The translations under genes were made by a program, and so were the position numbers. Positions 63,035 through 64,000 of a stretch of DNA of 64,000 nucleotides are shown here, piece after piece. Position 1 is the stretch's first letter; the number at the start of each line of letters is the position of its first letter. The DNA is taken from contig NC_080171.1 of assembly GCF_950295315.1 (NCBI RefSeq), positions 113,466,093 to 113,530,092 of the forward strand, given 5' to 3'. Source of the stretch: Erinaceus europaeus. Taxonomy: Eukaryota; Chordata; Mammalia; Eulipotyphla; Erinaceidae. Under the pieces are notes generated by a model, which searched no databases, was not told the origin of the DNA, and saw only the letters and a list, made by a program, of their open reading frames with translations.

Positions 63035-63640
63035 TGTCACTAGGGTTCTCCCCGACAGGTAGTCGCGAGGAGTGGAGATCTGGACCAGCCGGACTCCCCT
63101 TCTAGGGCTGAGCGGGAGGGAGAGTGTCGACGACTTGAGAAAAGACACCACACCAAGTCGGGAGTCAAGGCAGTGACTCGCTTTATTGAGGAAAAGGCCA
63201 TTTTTTATAGGCAGGGGGTAGAGGCAGGGATGGAGAGGTAGGGTGAGATGACGTTAGAGGTGGTGTGAGGTGGCGTCACCATCGGTGGGGCCTATGCGCT
63301 TTACACATCATCAGCTGGAGGGCAGAGGTGAATTCAGGCACGGCCTACAGGAAATGCTGTGTCACTCTGAGGAAGTTAGTGACCCGTCAGGGAAACTCGA
63401 CTCAGGCTTACGGAATGTCTGCTGGTCCTGAATCGGGGCCAAGCAGACCCCAACAACTAGGTCAGGACTCACTCTCTCCCCCTCAGACCACAAAGAGAAC
63501 AGAGTTCTCAGAAAAGAGACACCTGCGACTGCATTCAGAATCTACCCAGTTACTCCCAGATAGATGCCAATCCGGACATAGTATGCCATGACTAGCTCTC
63601 CACTGTTATTCCCAAACTGATGCCTCGACACTTCCCTTTC
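63035..63640 (-). mobile_element. LTR-like block, minus strand
   Basis: On the minus strand CTATAAAAAA (63201-63210) is followed 13 bp later by CAATAAAG (63181-63188), then GCGAGTCACTGCC and a GC-rich stretch, as in an LTR whose poly(A) signal lies close to the TATA box. A possible TGTCGAGGC start lies at about 63630. I found no target-site duplication, so edges are rough and the class is open. Confidence 0.5.
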
Positions 63641-63717
63641 CCTGTCAACTTACTACCGCAGCCTGAGAGACTTCTCTCTGTGGTGCTCAGCCATGACTTC
63701 TTCTTCTTCTTTTTAAT

Positions 63718-64000
63718 TTATTTTTTTAAATATTTATTTATTTATTCTCTTTTGTTGCCCTTGTTTTATTGTTGTAGTTATTATTGTTGTTGTTGTTGTC
63801 ACTGTTGGATAGGACAGAGAGAAAGGGAGAGAGGAGGGGAAGACAGAGGAGGAGACAAAGATAGACACCTGCAGACCTGCTTCACCACTTGTGAAGCGAC
63901 TCCCCTGCAGGTGGGGAGCCAGGGTTCGAACCGGGATCTTTATGCCGGTCCTTGTGCTTTGCGCCACCTGTGCTTAACCCACTGCGCTACAGCCCGACTC
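63718..64000 (-). repeat. SINE type A, minus strand, at window end
   Basis: Reversed type A reaching the last base of the window (GCGCTACAGCCCGACTC). Confidence 0.94.

Overview
This is nuclear DNA from a placental mammal, most likely a hedgehog (Erinaceus or a close relative). The evidence is one intron-split gene of the mammalian CDK20 (CCRK) type, many L1 copies of several ages, and dozens of tRNA-like SINEs. The SINE consensus (a head like GGGAGTCGGGCGGTAGCGC, a B-box like GGTTCGAGCCC, a CT-rich body, a tail ending AACAAAAGGGAATAAATAAA) matches what I remember of hedgehog SINEs. The species call rests on that memory and on no search.

Layout. 1-24.9 kb is gene-free repeat mosaic: SINEs, L1 3' ends on both strands, a 5'-truncated L1 with a long 3' UTR (about 3.27-5.53 kb), simple repeats, and some unique sequence. 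24.9-31.9 kb is one long L1 with 5' UTR, ORF1 and ORF2. It is bounded by a perfect 15-bp target-site duplication and broken by frameshifts, a deletion in the reverse-transcriptase region, two SINEs and a composite L1 3'-end insertion. 31.9-38.1 kb is again mosaic, with a perfect 18-bp hairpin at 36.9 kb. 38.08-39.42 kb is a solo LTR that has taken a SINE and a 580-bp fragment of a non-L1-looking reverse transcriptase, each with its own target-site duplication. 39.5-47.15 kb is CDK20: a GC-rich promoter with a CRE, E-boxes and an RFX X-box-like site, then eight coding exons encoding 346 residues. 47.2-58.7 kb is mosaic and holds a large inverted duplication, a 5S rRNA fragment and possible terminal exons of an unrecognised gene. 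58.75-60.13 kb is a processed CHRAC1 pseudogene on the minus strand, next to a perfect 7 x 26-bp minisatellite. The window ends in SINEs and a minus-strand LTR-like block.

The only gene that looks intact is CDK20, a cilium-linked kinase; the X-box-like promoter site fits that role. The rest is mostly a record of L1-driven retroposition: SINEs, a processed mRNA copy, and two tail-less copies of RNA polymerase III transcripts (a tRNA-Arg 5' half and the first 48 nt of 5S rRNA), each with target-site duplications. I found no clearly new biological system. The most unusual items are the foreign-looking reverse-transcriptase tail at 38751-39330, the two tail-less RNA copies and the inverted duplication near 53 kb.

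SINE names used below are mine. A: GTCGGGCGGTAGCGC head, AACAAAAGGG tail. A-long: A- or B-like head with an extra tail resembling AGCAGTGGATTCGTAGTGC...AATAACCCTGGAGG. B: GGCCAGGTGGTGGC head, ACATTACAGTGCACAAGG. C: short, GATAGCATAATGGTTATGC. D and E: less common types. SINE and old-L1 edges are by eye, usually within about 10 bp, except where a target-site duplication fixes them.
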